Source: JAKFWF01 sp031367505 (GTDB lineage: Bacteria; Pseudomonadota; Alphaproteobacteria; Rhizobiales; Hyphomicrobiaceae). Taken from it: DNA of 18,834 bases. Made by a program: the position numbers and the translations under genes. This document shows positions 1-8,053 of the stretch, in pieces (position 1 is the stretch's first letter; each line of letters begins with the position of its first letter). The DNA is taken from positions 1 through 18,834 of the forward strand of contig JANLPY010000607.1 of NCBI GenBank assembly GCA_031367505.1, read 5' to 3'. The notes beneath the pieces were generated by a model. It made no database searches. It was given only the letters and a program-made list of their open reading frames with translations, and was not told the DNA's origin.

Positions 1-288
1 GAGACCGTATCCCCGCACCCAAACCTTGTATTTGGCTTTCGGCAGATCCGGCATCAGGTATCGGCCCTGTTCATCGGTGACGACGACTTTGGCAAACTTG
101 GTCGGCAGATCCGTTGTCTCGGCGATGACCCAGACACCAGCCTCAGCGCCGCCCGCTCCGGTGACGACCCCGCCCAAATCGTTCGCACTAACCGTGACGC
201 TTTGCGCCTGCACTGGCGAGGACGCCATCAATAGTCCCGCGATGCTTAGGGCGCCGATCCGGCGGCGGTTGCATTTCCTTGCCGTCAT
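1..288 (-). CDS. Exported carboxypeptidase-regulatory-like domain protein, 5' part only (runs off the left edge)
   Basis: The frame opens with ATG at 288 on the minus strand and stays open to the window edge, giving 96 residues without a stop. The N-terminus MTARKCNRRRIGALSIAG is basic, then hydrophobic, and ends near SSPVQA|QS, a good Sec signal peptide with cleavage at about residue 28. The mature part (about residues 30-96) contains TGAGGAEAGVWVIAETTDLPT, VVVTDEQGRYLMPDLPKAKY and VWVRGYG. This is the pattern of a carboxypeptidase-regulatory-like (CarboxypepD_reg, Ig-like) beta-sandwich, with the typical 'DEQGRY...PDLP' turn. A ribosome site (GGGAGCGAGG) precedes the ATG closely. It is divergent from hutU with about 165 bp between the two starts. 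The rest of the protein lies outside, so its full function cannot be told. Proteins with this N-terminus are usually long periplasmic proteins (family knowledge); a role in an outer-compartment complex is only a guess. Confidence 0.75.
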   Translation of the reverse strand, partial: MTARKCNRRRIGALSIAGLLMASSPVQAQSVTVSANDLGGVVTGAGGAEAGVWVIAETTDLPTKFAKVVVTDEQGRYLMPDLPKAKYKVWVRGYGL

Positions 289-453
289 GCCTCGCTCCCA
301 AATTTGCATTTTTGTTGCGCAAAGTTGACACCTCGGTTGCCGGGTTGTCCAGCGTTGGAAAATGCAAGGCTCCACACCGGCAATGGGGGTGTATTGTGCG
401 TTCCCGTGCATTGCGGCACCATCGCGCCGACCGGCACGCTGGAGTACACACCG

Positions 454-2130
454 ATGACCACGCCCACACGCATCGACAATGCGCGCATCATCAAGAGCCC
501 GACCGGCACGACACTATCGGCCAAGAGCTGGCTCACTGAAGCACCGCTGCGAATGTTGATGAACAACCTCGATCCTGGCGTCGCCGAAAAGCCGGGTGAA
601 CTTGTCGTCTACGGTGGCATAGGGCGAGCCGCGCGCGACTGGGAGAGCTTCGACCGCATCGTGTCTTCGCTGCGCAAGCTGGAAGCCGACGAGACATTGC
701 TCGTGCAATCCGGCAAACCGGTCGGCGTATTCCGCACCCACACCGATGCCCCCCGCGTGCTGATTGCCAACTCGAACTTGGTGCCGCACTGGGGCACTTG
801 GGCGCACTTCCACGAACTCGATCGCAAAGGCCTGATGATGTACGGCCAGATGACGGCCGGCTCGTGGATCTACATCGGCACCCAAGGCATCGTGCAAGGC
901 ACCTACGAAACCTTCGTCGAAGTCGGCCGCCGGCATTACGGCGGTTCGCTCGCTGGAAAATGGATCCTCACTGCGGGGCTGGGCGGAATGGGCGGTGCGC
1001 AACCGCTGGCGGCGACCATGGCCGGTGCCTCGATGCTCGCCATCGAATGCCAGCCAAGCCGCATCGAGATGCGCCTGAAAACCGGCTACGTCGATTGCCA
1101 AGCGAAAGACCTCGACGATGCGCTTGCAATCATGGAGCGCTCCTGCCGCGAGCACAAACCGATCTCGGTTGCCGTGCTCGGCAATGCCGCCGAAATTCTC
1201 CCCGAGTTACTACGACGCGGGGTTCGCCCCGATGTCGTAACCGACCAGACGAGCGCACACGATCCCCTCAATGGCTATCTCCCCAAAGGCTGGACGCTGG
1301 CCCAATGGGAGGACAAGCGTACGAGCGACCCGAAAGCGGTCGAGACCGCCTCGCGCGCGTCGATGGTCGAGCACGTGCAAGCGATGCTTGCCTATCACCG
1401 CATGGGCGTGCCGACGCTCGACTATGGCAACAATATCCGTCAAGTGGCGAAGGAGGAGGGCGTCGCCGATGCCTTCGATTTCCCGGGATTCGTGCCGGCC
1501 TACATCCGCCCGCTGTTCTGCCGGGGCATCGGGCCGTTCCGCTGGGCAGCACTGTCTGGCAATCCGGAGGACATCTACAAGACCGACGCCAAGGTCAAAG
1601 AGCTGATGCCGAACGACAAGCATCTGCACAACTGGCTCGACATGGCGCGCAAGCGTATCCACTTCCAAGGCTTGCCAGCGCGGATTTGCTGGGTCGGCCT
1701 CGGCGATCGGCACCGCCTGGGTCTTGCTTTCAACGAGATGGTCGCCGCAGGAGAGCTCGAAGCACCGATCGTCATTGGCCGCGATCATTTGGACTCAGGT
1801 TCGGTCGCCTCGCCCAACCGCGAAACCGAAGCGATGAAGGACGGCTCCGACGCTGTCTCCGACTGGCCGCTGCTCAACGCGCTGCTTAATTGCGCATCGG
1901 GCGCAACCTGGGTGTCGATCCATCACGGCGGCGGCGTCGGCATCGGCTACTCGCAGCACGCCGGCATGGTGGTCGTCGCCGATGGCACGCCAGAAGCCGC
2001 CCGCCGCCTCAGAAACGTGCTGTGGAACGACCCGGCCACCGGCGTCATGCGCCACGCCGATGCTGGCTACGATATCGCCATCGACTGCGCGGCGGAGAAG
2101 GGACTTAATCTGCCGAGCCTTCGGCGCTAA
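454..2130 (+). CDS. hutU: Urocanate hydratase (urocanase)
   Basis: A 558-residue protein, the normal length for urocanase, which uses tightly bound NAD+ to convert urocanate to 4-imidazolone-5-propanoate in cytoplasmic histidine degradation. The nucleotide site GLGGMGGAQP is at residues 175-184. The family signature FQGLPARICWVGLGDR is at 404-419 and holds Cys412, which corresponds to the essential Cys410 of the Pseudomonas putida enzyme. GRDHLDSGSVASP (442-454) and the late HHGGGVGIGYSQHAG (490-504) are also typical. The frame is open further upstream to a TTG at 304, but ATG 454 is chosen: GGAG lies 9 bp before it, and the protein from there matches the family N-terminus and length. No hutH, hutI, hutG or hutC is in the window, so the gene stands alone between a divergent secreted protein and a DsbD-like gene. 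Identification is firm. Confidence 0.96.
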   Translation: MTTPTRIDNARIIKSPTGTTLSAKSWLTEAPLRMLMNNLDPGVAEKPGELVVYGGIGRAARDWESFDRIVSSLRKLEADETLLVQSGKPVGVFRTHTDAPRVLIANSNLVPHWGTWAHFHELDRKGLMMYGQMTAGSWIYIGTQGIVQGTYETFVEVGRRHYGGSLAGKWILTAGLGGMGGAQPLAATMAGASMLAIECQPSRIEMRLKTGYVDCQAKDLDDALAIMERSCREHKPISVAVLGNAAEILPELLRRGVRPDVVTDQTSAHDPLNGYLPKGWTLAQWEDKRTSDPKAVETASRASMVEHVQAMLAYHRMGVPTLDYGNNIRQVAKEEGVADAFDFPGFVPAYIRPLFCRGIGPFRWAALSGNPEDIYKTDAKVKELMPNDKHLHNWLDMARKRIHFQGLPARICWVGLGDRHRLGLAFNEMVAAGELEAPIVIGRDHLDSGSVASPNRETEAMKDGSDAVSDWPLLNALLNCASGATWVSIHHGGGVGIGYSQHAGMVVVADGTPEAARRLRNVLWNDPATGVMRHADAGYDIAIDCAAEKGLNLPSLRR

Positions 2131-2238
2131 CGGACTTCAAGGATCGCTCGATTGGCGCACGTTGCATGCCGTTCGAACTGCGGGTCGAAAGACCGCTGGT
2201 GTTTGCGTCATTTGGCACACTATTCGGAGGGCGCTTCG

Positions 2239-2328
2239 ATGGTCGTGGTGTTCGTGATGGGCCTTATGCCAGCCCCACGCTAATCCGTGCTTGATCAAGC
2301 GCATAATGATGAGGCGATACCCGTCGCC
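2239..2328 (-). pseudogene. Possible remnant of a CrtZ-type beta-carotene hydroxylase / fatty acid hydroxylase
   Basis: On the minus strand, inside the 288-bp gap after hutU, one frame reads GDGYRLIIMRLIKHGLAWGW followed directly by HKAHHEHHDH. The KHGLAWGWHKAHHEHHDH part closely resembles the second di-iron histidine box of CrtZ-type hydroxylases (HxxHH, usually preceded by 'MHGxxWxWH'). The match fades on both sides. Upstream, the first histidine box and the membrane segment expected in the family are not seen. Downstream, the frame does not give the expected acidic 'NDLY' motif. It would therefore be a short, decayed fragment rather than a gene. The resemblance is from memory of the family motif; chance cannot be excluded over about 25 residues. 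The rest of the gap (2131-2238 and 2329-2418) shows nothing recognisable apart from the ribosome site of the next gene. Confidence 0.38.
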
Positions 2329-2418
2329 GGCCGGTGACGGCGCGTTCCCGCAGAGGTGATTTGCGATTTTCACCGCACGGTCTACACATGCCGCACACAA
2401 CCATTCCGGAGCATAGTC

Positions 2419-3276
2419 TTGAAAATTGGCTCATTTTTCATCAGAAGCGCGGCGTTGCACAGCGTACTGATGCTGGCCCCCGCTGGCGCACATGCGCAAA
2501 CGGCCACCCCCTGGGTCGAAGGCTATAATTCCAAGACCCGGATGATCGTTGGCACGGTTGCCAAGGCAGGCGCTGCCCCGCGCACCCTCGCCGGCATCGA
2601 GATCACGATGGCCGAGGGCTGGAAAACCTATTGGCGCACACCGGGAGATGCCGGCGGCGTGCCACCGAACTTCGATTGGGCTGGATCTGACAATCTCGCT
2701 GCGGCAAAAGTTCTTTATCCAGCACCCTCGCGGCTGAAGGATGCCAGCGGTGACTCCGTTGGCTACAAGAAGACCGTCATCTTTCCGATCGAAGTAACGG
2801 CGAAAGACCCGAGCAAGCCGATCAAACTCAATGTGGCACTTGAGTTCGGCGTGTGCCGCGAAATCTGCGTACCGGCCGAGGCGAAACTTTCACTCGTCGT
2901 GCCGGCAAGCGGCGTCGAGGCGGCGGCACCCGGGCTGATATCCTCGATTGACGGGGTGCCGCGCAAAACCGCCGATCGCCGCCCAAACGATCCCGAGTTC
3001 AAGGCCGGCCGCGCGACGCTCACCGGCGACAAACCTAAACTCGAAGTCGACATCGCTTTTGCCGGCACGGGTGTTGGCGGCGATGTCTTCATCGAAGCCC
3101 CCGACGGGATCTATCTGGCGCTGCCGCAAAAGACCGGCGCCGCTGCCGGCACCACACAAACATTCACCATCGATCTTGCGACCGGCATCGAACCGGGCGA
3201 ACTCAAAGGCAAGACCGTGCTGATTACGATGGTAAGCGCCAGCGGCCAATCCGAAGCCACCTGGAAGGTCGAGTAG
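2419..3276 (+). CDS. Exported stand-alone DsbD N-terminal (alpha) domain protein
   Basis: A 285-residue protein starting at TTG 2419. The TTG is chosen because GGAG (2408-2411) lies 7 bp upstream and because this start gives a clean signal peptide (MKIGSFFIRSAALHSVLML...AGAHA|Q, cleavage after residue 26). An upstream start at 2356 would put an unlikely 21-residue tail before it. The mature part resembles the periplasmic alpha domain of thiol:disulfide interchange proteins of the DsbD/ScsB type. Shared features are EGWKTYWRTPGDAG (about 66-79), GYKKTVIFPIEV (115-126) and EFGVCREICVPAEAKLSL (142-159), whose cysteine pair C146/C150 is the expected redox-active or structural pair. There is no membrane part and no thioredoxin domain, so it is not a complete DsbD. 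It probably receives electrons from, or acts with, a separate membrane reductase in the periplasm (inference). No partner gene is adjacent. Confidence 0.8.
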   Translation: MKIGSFFIRSAALHSVLMLAPAGAHAQTATPWVEGYNSKTRMIVGTVAKAGAAPRTLAGIEITMAEGWKTYWRTPGDAGGVPPNFDWAGSDNLAAAKVLYPAPSRLKDASGDSVGYKKTVIFPIEVTAKDPSKPIKLNVALEFGVCREICVPAEAKLSLVVPASGVEAAAPGLISSIDGVPRKTADRRPNDPEFKAGRATLTGDKPKLEVDIAFAGTGVGGDVFIEAPDGIYLALPQKTGAAAGTTQTFTIDLATGIEPGELKGKTVLITMVSASGQSEATWKVE

Positions 3277-3291
3277 GGCTTACTGGCGAGA

Positions 3292-3302
3292 ACTCAATGT
3301 GA
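3292..3302 (+). repeat. 11-bp direct repeat ACTCAATGTGA, copy 1
   Basis: The word ACTCAATGTGA occurs here, just beyond the 3' end of the large membrane protein gene (3347-6628, minus), and again at 6664-6674, just beyond its 5' end. Both copies lie in intergenic DNA. Confidence 0.5.
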
Positions 3303-3346
3303 AGCAGCCGACTCAACCAATCCACAAACGACAAAAGTAATTGGCG

Positions 3347-6300
3347 TTAGTGGCGCTGCTTGCCTGCTTGCCCGAACACTAACACTTGCGGGTCCGTAGC
3401 GTTCGGTTGAAACGCGCTTTCGAGGCGATGCCAATCTTCAGCGGTGCTACGATCCGACGCCGAAAGCTGGGTCTTCAGCGCCTTGAGTTGCAGCAATAGG
3501 TTGCGATCTTCGGCCGTCAGGCGCCCAGCACCAGCCGCTGGCTCGAGCTTGGCAATCAGATCCTCGAACAGGCTTTCATACGGCCCCTCCGGCATCAGCA
3601 TAAGCACCGGCCAGTTGTTACGAATTTCGTCGTGCACCTCATTGAGCAATTCGATGCGGCGCTCGTCATTGTCTGCAATGCGGCTCTGGATGGTCGAGTA
3701 AGCATCGAAAAGAGCCTTGTCGGCGCGCTCATCGCGAGCGTGCAAATGGCTCTGAAGCGCGACATTACGGTCGCGCACGTGGCTAAATGCTTCGCCCGCC
3801 GAGACGGCAGCGCCGATCGCTGGACCGGTTGCCTGCGCATAGACTTCCGGCCGCACGCCAACAGCTTGGACGAGTTGATCGACAAAATCCTGGCGGATCT
3901 CTTCGTACGTCGGAACGCGCGGACGCGGGGCCTGAATTCTGGCCTGAGCCGACTGCACCGCCACCTGCGGACGAAGCTCGTTCAACCGCTGCGCGCCATC
4001 ACGTGAAACTGCGACCTGCGACTGGTTATAAGCACCCGCCATCATCAAACGAGCCTGAATATTCGACAGCGTGCGGACCAGATCGCTGTGAATATAAAAG
4101 TGCGTCGAACCGCTCCCGGCCCGCTTCACTTTCTTATAACCCGACCCAGCGTTCAGCACCTTGCGAACAACGGACGCGTCCACGGGATGCATTTCATTCA
4201 GGTGCACTTCGGCCGAGTAGCCATCCAACTCATTCATCGGATGCAGGGCGTCCTGCACGATCTGAACGTTATTGGGCACGTCACGCAGCAGCGCCACGCC
4301 AACCGCACGTTCCAACTGCGCCATCTCGCCTTTATTCTTGTCTGCATCGAAAGCCTTCTTGGCGACAACCGAGAGGAATTCGAACAGCTCGGCGCGGATC
4401 AAGTAATGGTCGGAACGTTCGGAATCGCGAGCGACCGCGCCGATGGTCGCGCCGGCATTCAACACGCCCATGACGTGGCCATTGCCCGAACCATCGTTCG
4501 GCAACCAAACTTCGGCGATGAAACCGTTGATCGGCGTGATCGGGCGCATCGCGTGCAACGTCGCCCGGGCCGTCTCATAGGTGTCGGGCAACAGCGAATT
4601 CTCGATGATGCCTTCGAGCTGCGAGGCCGACCGGGCCTTCAAACTCGGCACATCCGACAGCGGCGAGCGGACGGCATTTGCGCCGAACAAACCCGACATG
4701 AACACCAGACTGTCGATGGCAATTGCGATTGCCAGTGCCAGGTAGGCGAGCCGGTTGCCGTCTTGGAAGGCGTTGAGCGTCACGACGAAGCGATGCGCCT
4801 TGTCGTCACGCGATAGATCGATGGCCGACAACTTGCCCGCGATCTCGGCGGTATCTTTCGATGGCAGACCGGAATCCTGCAGGCACTTACGTCCGAATGC
4901 CAGCAGCTCGTCGGTGGTTTTCTTGTCCGCGAGCTTATCACCACCGGCGCAGGCCGCGGCGAAATTTTCGACGCCCGCATTGAGAGCGAACACGCGGCCG
5001 GCTGCCTCGCTCGCCTGCTTCGGATCACAATCGATCGCGGCGGCGGCATCGTGCAGGGAGGCGACCTTCAGGCTGACACCCTGAAGCACGAGGCAATCAT
5101 TCTGCAATGCTGAAAGCGATTTTTGCTCCGGCTTCTGGCGAAACAACTGCCGGTCGCGCTCGAGGCCAGCGGCCAGCGCGCTCGGATCGAGCCTGTCGGC
5201 AACGTCGGCTTTGCCGGTCGCTTGCGCCATCGCAATCATCTGAGCGGCGGTATCGGCCTCACCCTTGAGATTGGCGAGGCTACCATCAATTTGCGCCAAT
5301 TCGGCCTTTGCAGTCGAGATGCCGCGCGCGATCCCGTTGAGGCGCGTCTCGTGGGCTTTCAATCGCTCGCGAGCGACCTGCATTTCGCTCTGGATCTTCT
5401 CCTCGTCGCCTTTTGCAGCGCGATAAAACTGCCCGCGGCCGACCTTACCCGAGCCCTCGACGCCCTTTTCTTCGGCCATGATCTTGGCGTGCGCCTCATC
5501 CAGGCGCTTCTCGGCATCCGACACGACGGCCTTCTGCTCGGCGACTTTCTGCGCGGCTTCCGGGCGCTCCGCTTCGAGGCGGGAAAGATTGTCGGTCAGC
5601 AACTGTTTGCGCGTGACAAGGCCTGCCTGCCCGCCTTGCGCGGACGCCTTCTGCTCTTCGAGCTTGGCGACGCGCGTTTTTTGCGCCTCCAACTCACGCG
5701 TCATTTGCTCGCGGATTTTGTCGGGAGCTTCGGAGGCGAGACGCATCGCCTTGTCGAGCTCGGATTCATATGCTGCCCACGCCGGCAACGTGAACAGTGA
5801 CTGCGCCTGCTCGATGCGGCGCTTGTCGGTCAACTCGCCGATGTCGGAGACGACGCCGGCCACTTGATTGACGCTGCGGATTTCGGCGGCGCGTTGCCGT
5901 TCTGCTTGCGGAAAGATCGCCGAGAACAAGCTGTCGAACGAGAAGAACACGGACGTGGCCATACAGGCCAGGAACATAACCCACAGCACCGCGCTTTTCA
6001 CGACGACGCGCGTGCTCTGCATGTACGGTTGTGCAAGGTCGGATTTCTTGTTGACCAGTACTAGAGCCAACAACAACAACGCAAAGGCGAAGTAGATCGC
6101 CAGATTGGAAAATTTACTCGCATCAATGACGCTGCCGGATGCCGACAATCCGCCGTATGAGCGTTGAAAAGCGTAGAATGTCAGTCCGACCAGAAGCAGG
6201 CCGAGCACCATACCCTTGGTCGCCGACGAGGACGTCTTGGTCCCGTCCGGCGTAATCTGGTTCATGCCGACCGCGAAGCTCTCGCCGATTAGCCAAGCGA

Positions 6301-6628
6301 CGATCAGCATCACGCCCTGGATGCCAAAAGTGACCATTGCCGACAGCACGGCCTCGCCGGTGAAATTGCGCATGCCGTCCCAGGTCGTATACCCGGAGGC
6401 GAGCGATAAAATCACGCCGGTGGCACCGAGCAGCGCCAGACGCCAATTTGAGAACATCGTGTCTTCGAGCCCAGCGCGCGCGCGTTCGCCAATTTTGCTG
6501 CGGGCGAAAAAATAGGCAGCGACGATACAGAAACCGCCAAACAACAAGGCGCCGTTAAACCCCGGTAGCATCTTGGTTAGTTCAGAAAGTATGGTGAGGC
6601 CGCCATCGACCGCCGCCTTAACGTCCAT
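3347..6628 (-). CDS. Large multi-pass membrane protein with central coiled coil and a duplicated C-terminal domain, unknown function
   Basis: I do not recognise this 1093-residue protein. Six hydrophobic stretches fill the N-terminal quarter (about residues 26-42, 62-79, 93-114, 139-155, 175-192 and 210-231). Then comes a long charged, alanine/glutamate/lysine-rich region with heptad character (about 240-465), clearly a coiled coil. Next is a soluble segment with cysteines C512, C534, C560 and C582, and a seventh hydrophobic segment at about 627-649. After this, about 75 residues occur twice (683-757 and 786-863), sharing 'LHxM', 'GxxAEVxL' and 'VLNAG'. The tail (about 900-1093) is helical and charged. 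The start ATG has AAAGGGG about 9 bp upstream. The gene stands alone, convergent with the DsbD-like gene. The layout suggests an inner-membrane scaffold, mechanosensing or envelope-organising protein, but that is a guess; there is no enzymatic motif. Base use resembles its neighbours. Confidence 0.88.
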   Translation of the reverse strand: MDVKAAVDGGLTILSELTKMLPGFNGALLFGGFCIVAAYFFARSKIGERARAGLEDTMFSNWRLALLGATGVILSLASGYTTWDGMRNFTGEAVLSAMVTFGIQGVMLIVAWLIGESFAVGMNQITPDGTKTSSSATKGMVLGLLLVGLTFYAFQRSYGGLSASGSVIDASKFSNLAIYFAFALLLLALVLVNKKSDLAQPYMQSTRVVVKSAVLWVMFLACMATSVFFSFDSLFSAIFPQAERQRAAEIRSVNQVAGVVSDIGELTDKRRIEQAQSLFTLPAWAAYESELDKAMRLASEAPDKIREQMTRELEAQKTRVAKLEEQKASAQGGQAGLVTRKQLLTDNLSRLEAERPEAAQKVAEQKAVVSDAEKRLDEAHAKIMAEEKGVEGSGKVGRGQFYRAAKGDEEKIQSEMQVARERLKAHETRLNGIARGISTAKAELAQIDGSLANLKGEADTAAQMIAMAQATGKADVADRLDPSALAAGLERDRQLFRQKPEQKSLSALQNDCLVLQGVSLKVASLHDAAAAIDCDPKQASEAAGRVFALNAGVENFAAACAGGDKLADKKTTDELLAFGRKCLQDSGLPSKDTAEIAGKLSAIDLSRDDKAHRFVVTLNAFQDGNRLAYLALAIAIAIDSLVFMSGLFGANAVRSPLSDVPSLKARSASQLEGIIENSLLPDTYETARATLHAMRPITPINGFIAEVWLPNDGSGNGHVMGVLNAGATIGAVARDSERSDHYLIRAELFEFLSVVAKKAFDADKNKGEMAQLERAVGVALLRDVPNNVQIVQDALHPMNELDGYSAEVHLNEMHPVDASVVRKVLNAGSGYKKVKRAGSGSTHFYIHSDLVRTLSNIQARLMMAGAYNQSQVAVSRDGAQRLNELRPQVAVQSAQARIQAPRPRVPTYEEIRQDFVDQLVQAVGVRPEVYAQATGPAIGAAVSAGEAFSHVRDRNVALQSHLHARDERADKALFDAYSTIQSRIADNDERRIELLNEVHDEIRNNWPVLMLMPEGPYESLFEDLIAKLEPAAGAGRLTAEDRNLLLQLKALKTQLSASDRSTAEDWHRLESAFQPNATDPQVLVFGQAGKQRH
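4040..4582 (-). repeat. Region encoding two diverged tandem copies of a ~75-residue domain
   Basis: Copy A is coded by about 4358-4582 and copy B by about 4040-4273, separated by about 28 residues. Both have the order LH.M, G..AEV.L, V..VLNAG, R, H(Y/F).I, L...LS with similar spacing. Seen by eye; the domain is not one I can name. Confidence 0.7.
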
Positions 6629-6663
6629 ACCGCAATCCCCTTTGTTCGAGACGCACCGCTAGT

Positions 6664-6674
6664 ACTCAATGTGA
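6664..6674 (+). repeat. 11-bp direct repeat ACTCAATGTGA, copy 2
   Basis: Exact second copy of the word at 3292-3302, in the same orientation, about 35 bp upstream of the start of the large membrane protein gene. The surrounding gap (6629-6824) is otherwise without a recognisable gene. Confidence 0.5.
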
Positions 6675-6824
6675 GGCTTAAATCGGGCAACTCTATGGGC
6701 GGGGCATGACCAACCGTTCATGCTGTTATCCAAGATAAGCCTCCATAACGCTACCTAGGAACGCCGAGGGTGTCCAATGACCATGCGTTAATGTGAGAAA
6801 CGTGACAGCGATAAACGGGCCGTC

Positions 6825-7994
6825 TCAGCCAACCGCTTCGAAAATCGCGGCAACGCCCAGCCCGCCGATTGCGCCTTGCAGCACTGCGCCTGTGCCGCCC
6901 GCTTTCTTTTCGCCGCGAATTAGCCGCGAGAACAGCCGGACCACACTGACAGCGCTCGCGGCCCCGAGTGGATGGCCCCGTACAATCGCGCCACCGGCCG
7001 CGTTCAAAACGCCATCGGACAACTTGAGGGATCGCACAATCGCGATCGCTTCCGCAGCCGAAGCCTCGCTGGTCTCTATTGCCGAAAGCCGCGATACGTC
7101 GCGGGCCCCGGCATCATCCCCGCGCTGCAGCAGTAACTCCAGCGCCGCAAGCCCCGCCCGGGCAGCCGCGGCAGCGGGCGCACCGTAGCTCAAATTTCTT
7201 TGCAGAACCAATCCTTTAGGATATCCCAAATCCTTCCATGCACGACCAGAAACGACAACACCGAAAGCCGCGCCGTCGGCGAGCGCGCTGGTGTTGCCCG
7301 GCGTTAACGTGCCCTCGTTGGGTTGGAACGGCGTCATGTCCGCCAGGTCGTCGAAGTCGCTAGCCGGATTATTCTGGTCGCGCGTTTCCTCTGGGTTGGC
7401 CCGGAACGCCGCAATTTCTCCGATAAAGCCTCGGCGTTCCCGCGCCAACTCGGCACCGACGTGAGACTGCACGGCGTAAGCATCCTGGGCCAGCCGGGTG
7501 ATATCCAATTGCCGCGCCAGGACTTCGGACGCCTCAAAAGCCAACGCATCGCCACTGGCATCCGCACCGAGCGGCTCCATTCCGATGAAATGCGGCATCT
7601 GATATGGGTTTTTCGGACGCGCTATCCGCCATGGAGCGGTCGAAAGGCTCTCCGCGCCACCCGCCACAATCACATCTGCTTCGCCTGCCGCAACACGCCT
7701 GAATGCCGCAAGGATCGCGTCCAAACCCGACGCACATTGGCTATCGAGCGAGAGGGCGAAGCTCGTCTCCGGCAGTCCGCTCGCGAGTGCCACCTTGCGC
7801 GCTGGATTGCTGCCCGCGCTCACGTTGCCGAGGATCATCCCCTGAACGTTCGACGCTTCGCAACGGGCATCAGCCAGTGCCGCCGCCAGCACCGGCGCCG
7901 CCAATTCCTCAAGCCGCCTGGCGCGATGCAGACCGCCAATGCGGCCGATCGCCGAACGGCGCGCGGAAATCAATACGGCGGGAGGGTTTTTCAT
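6825..7994 (-). CDS. Thiolase-family protein (acetyl-CoA acetyltransferase-like) lacking the second catalytic cysteine
   Basis: A 389-residue protein, full length for the thiolase family, whose members cleave or condense beta-ketoacyl-CoA with CoA. The acyl-accepting nucleophile is present in SLDSQCASGLDA (Cys87). The loop GTLTPGNTSALADGAA (228-243) and the histidine motif GGAIVRGHPLGAASA (His341) are also normal. Two other active-site positions are not. Where thiolases usually have 'NEAFA' the sequence reads TSEASA, so the Asn is Ser309. Where the C-terminal 'CxGGGxG' is expected it reads GAIGGLG, so the second Cys (Cys378 in the Zoogloea enzyme) is Gly374. The protein may thus have altered chemistry, work in degradation of an unusual substrate, or be a non-catalytic relative. 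It is divergent from zur (131 bp) and far from the acyl-CoA dehydrogenase operon at 14654-17223. The family is certain; the substrate is unknown. Confidence 0.88.
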   Translation of the reverse strand: MKNPPAVLISARRSAIGRIGGLHRARRLEELAAPVLAAALADARCEASNVQGMILGNVSAGSNPARKVALASGLPETSFALSLDSQCASGLDAILAAFRRVAAGEADVIVAGGAESLSTAPWRIARPKNPYQMPHFIGMEPLGADASGDALAFEASEVLARQLDITRLAQDAYAVQSHVGAELARERRGFIGEIAAFRANPEETRDQNNPASDFDDLADMTPFQPNEGTLTPGNTSALADGAAFGVVVSGRAWKDLGYPKGLVLQRNLSYGAPAAAAARAGLAALELLLQRGDDAGARDVSRLSAIETSEASAAEAIAIVRSLKLSDGVLNAAGGAIVRGHPLGAASAVSVVRLFSRLIRGEKKAGGTGAVLQGAIGGLGVAAIFEAVG

Positions 7995-8053
7995 GATCCG
8001 CTTAAATCAACACTTAATGGTGGCTAAAAGCGGAAGTCCGCTTGGCCGCAATG

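Noticed and set aside
325..330. Perfect TTGACA as -35 box for hutU
   Set aside because: No acceptable -10 lies 16-18 bp downstream (TCCAGC region), so it is not called a promoter.
304..453. In-frame extension of hutU to TTG 304
   Set aside because: The extra 50 residues are not urocanase-like, and ATG 454 has a ribosome site at the right distance.
798..1889. 363-codon frame inside hutU
   Set aside because: An Arg/Pro-rich out-of-frame shadow of a certain gene.
3787..4816. Long plus-strand frames opposite the large membrane protein
   Set aside because: Arg/Ser/Pro-rich compositions typical of antisense shadows in GC-rich DNA; no motif or ribosome site.
6725..6737. TTATC-CAA-GATAA small dyad before the large membrane protein gene
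   Set aside because: Arms of only 5 bp, expected often by chance.
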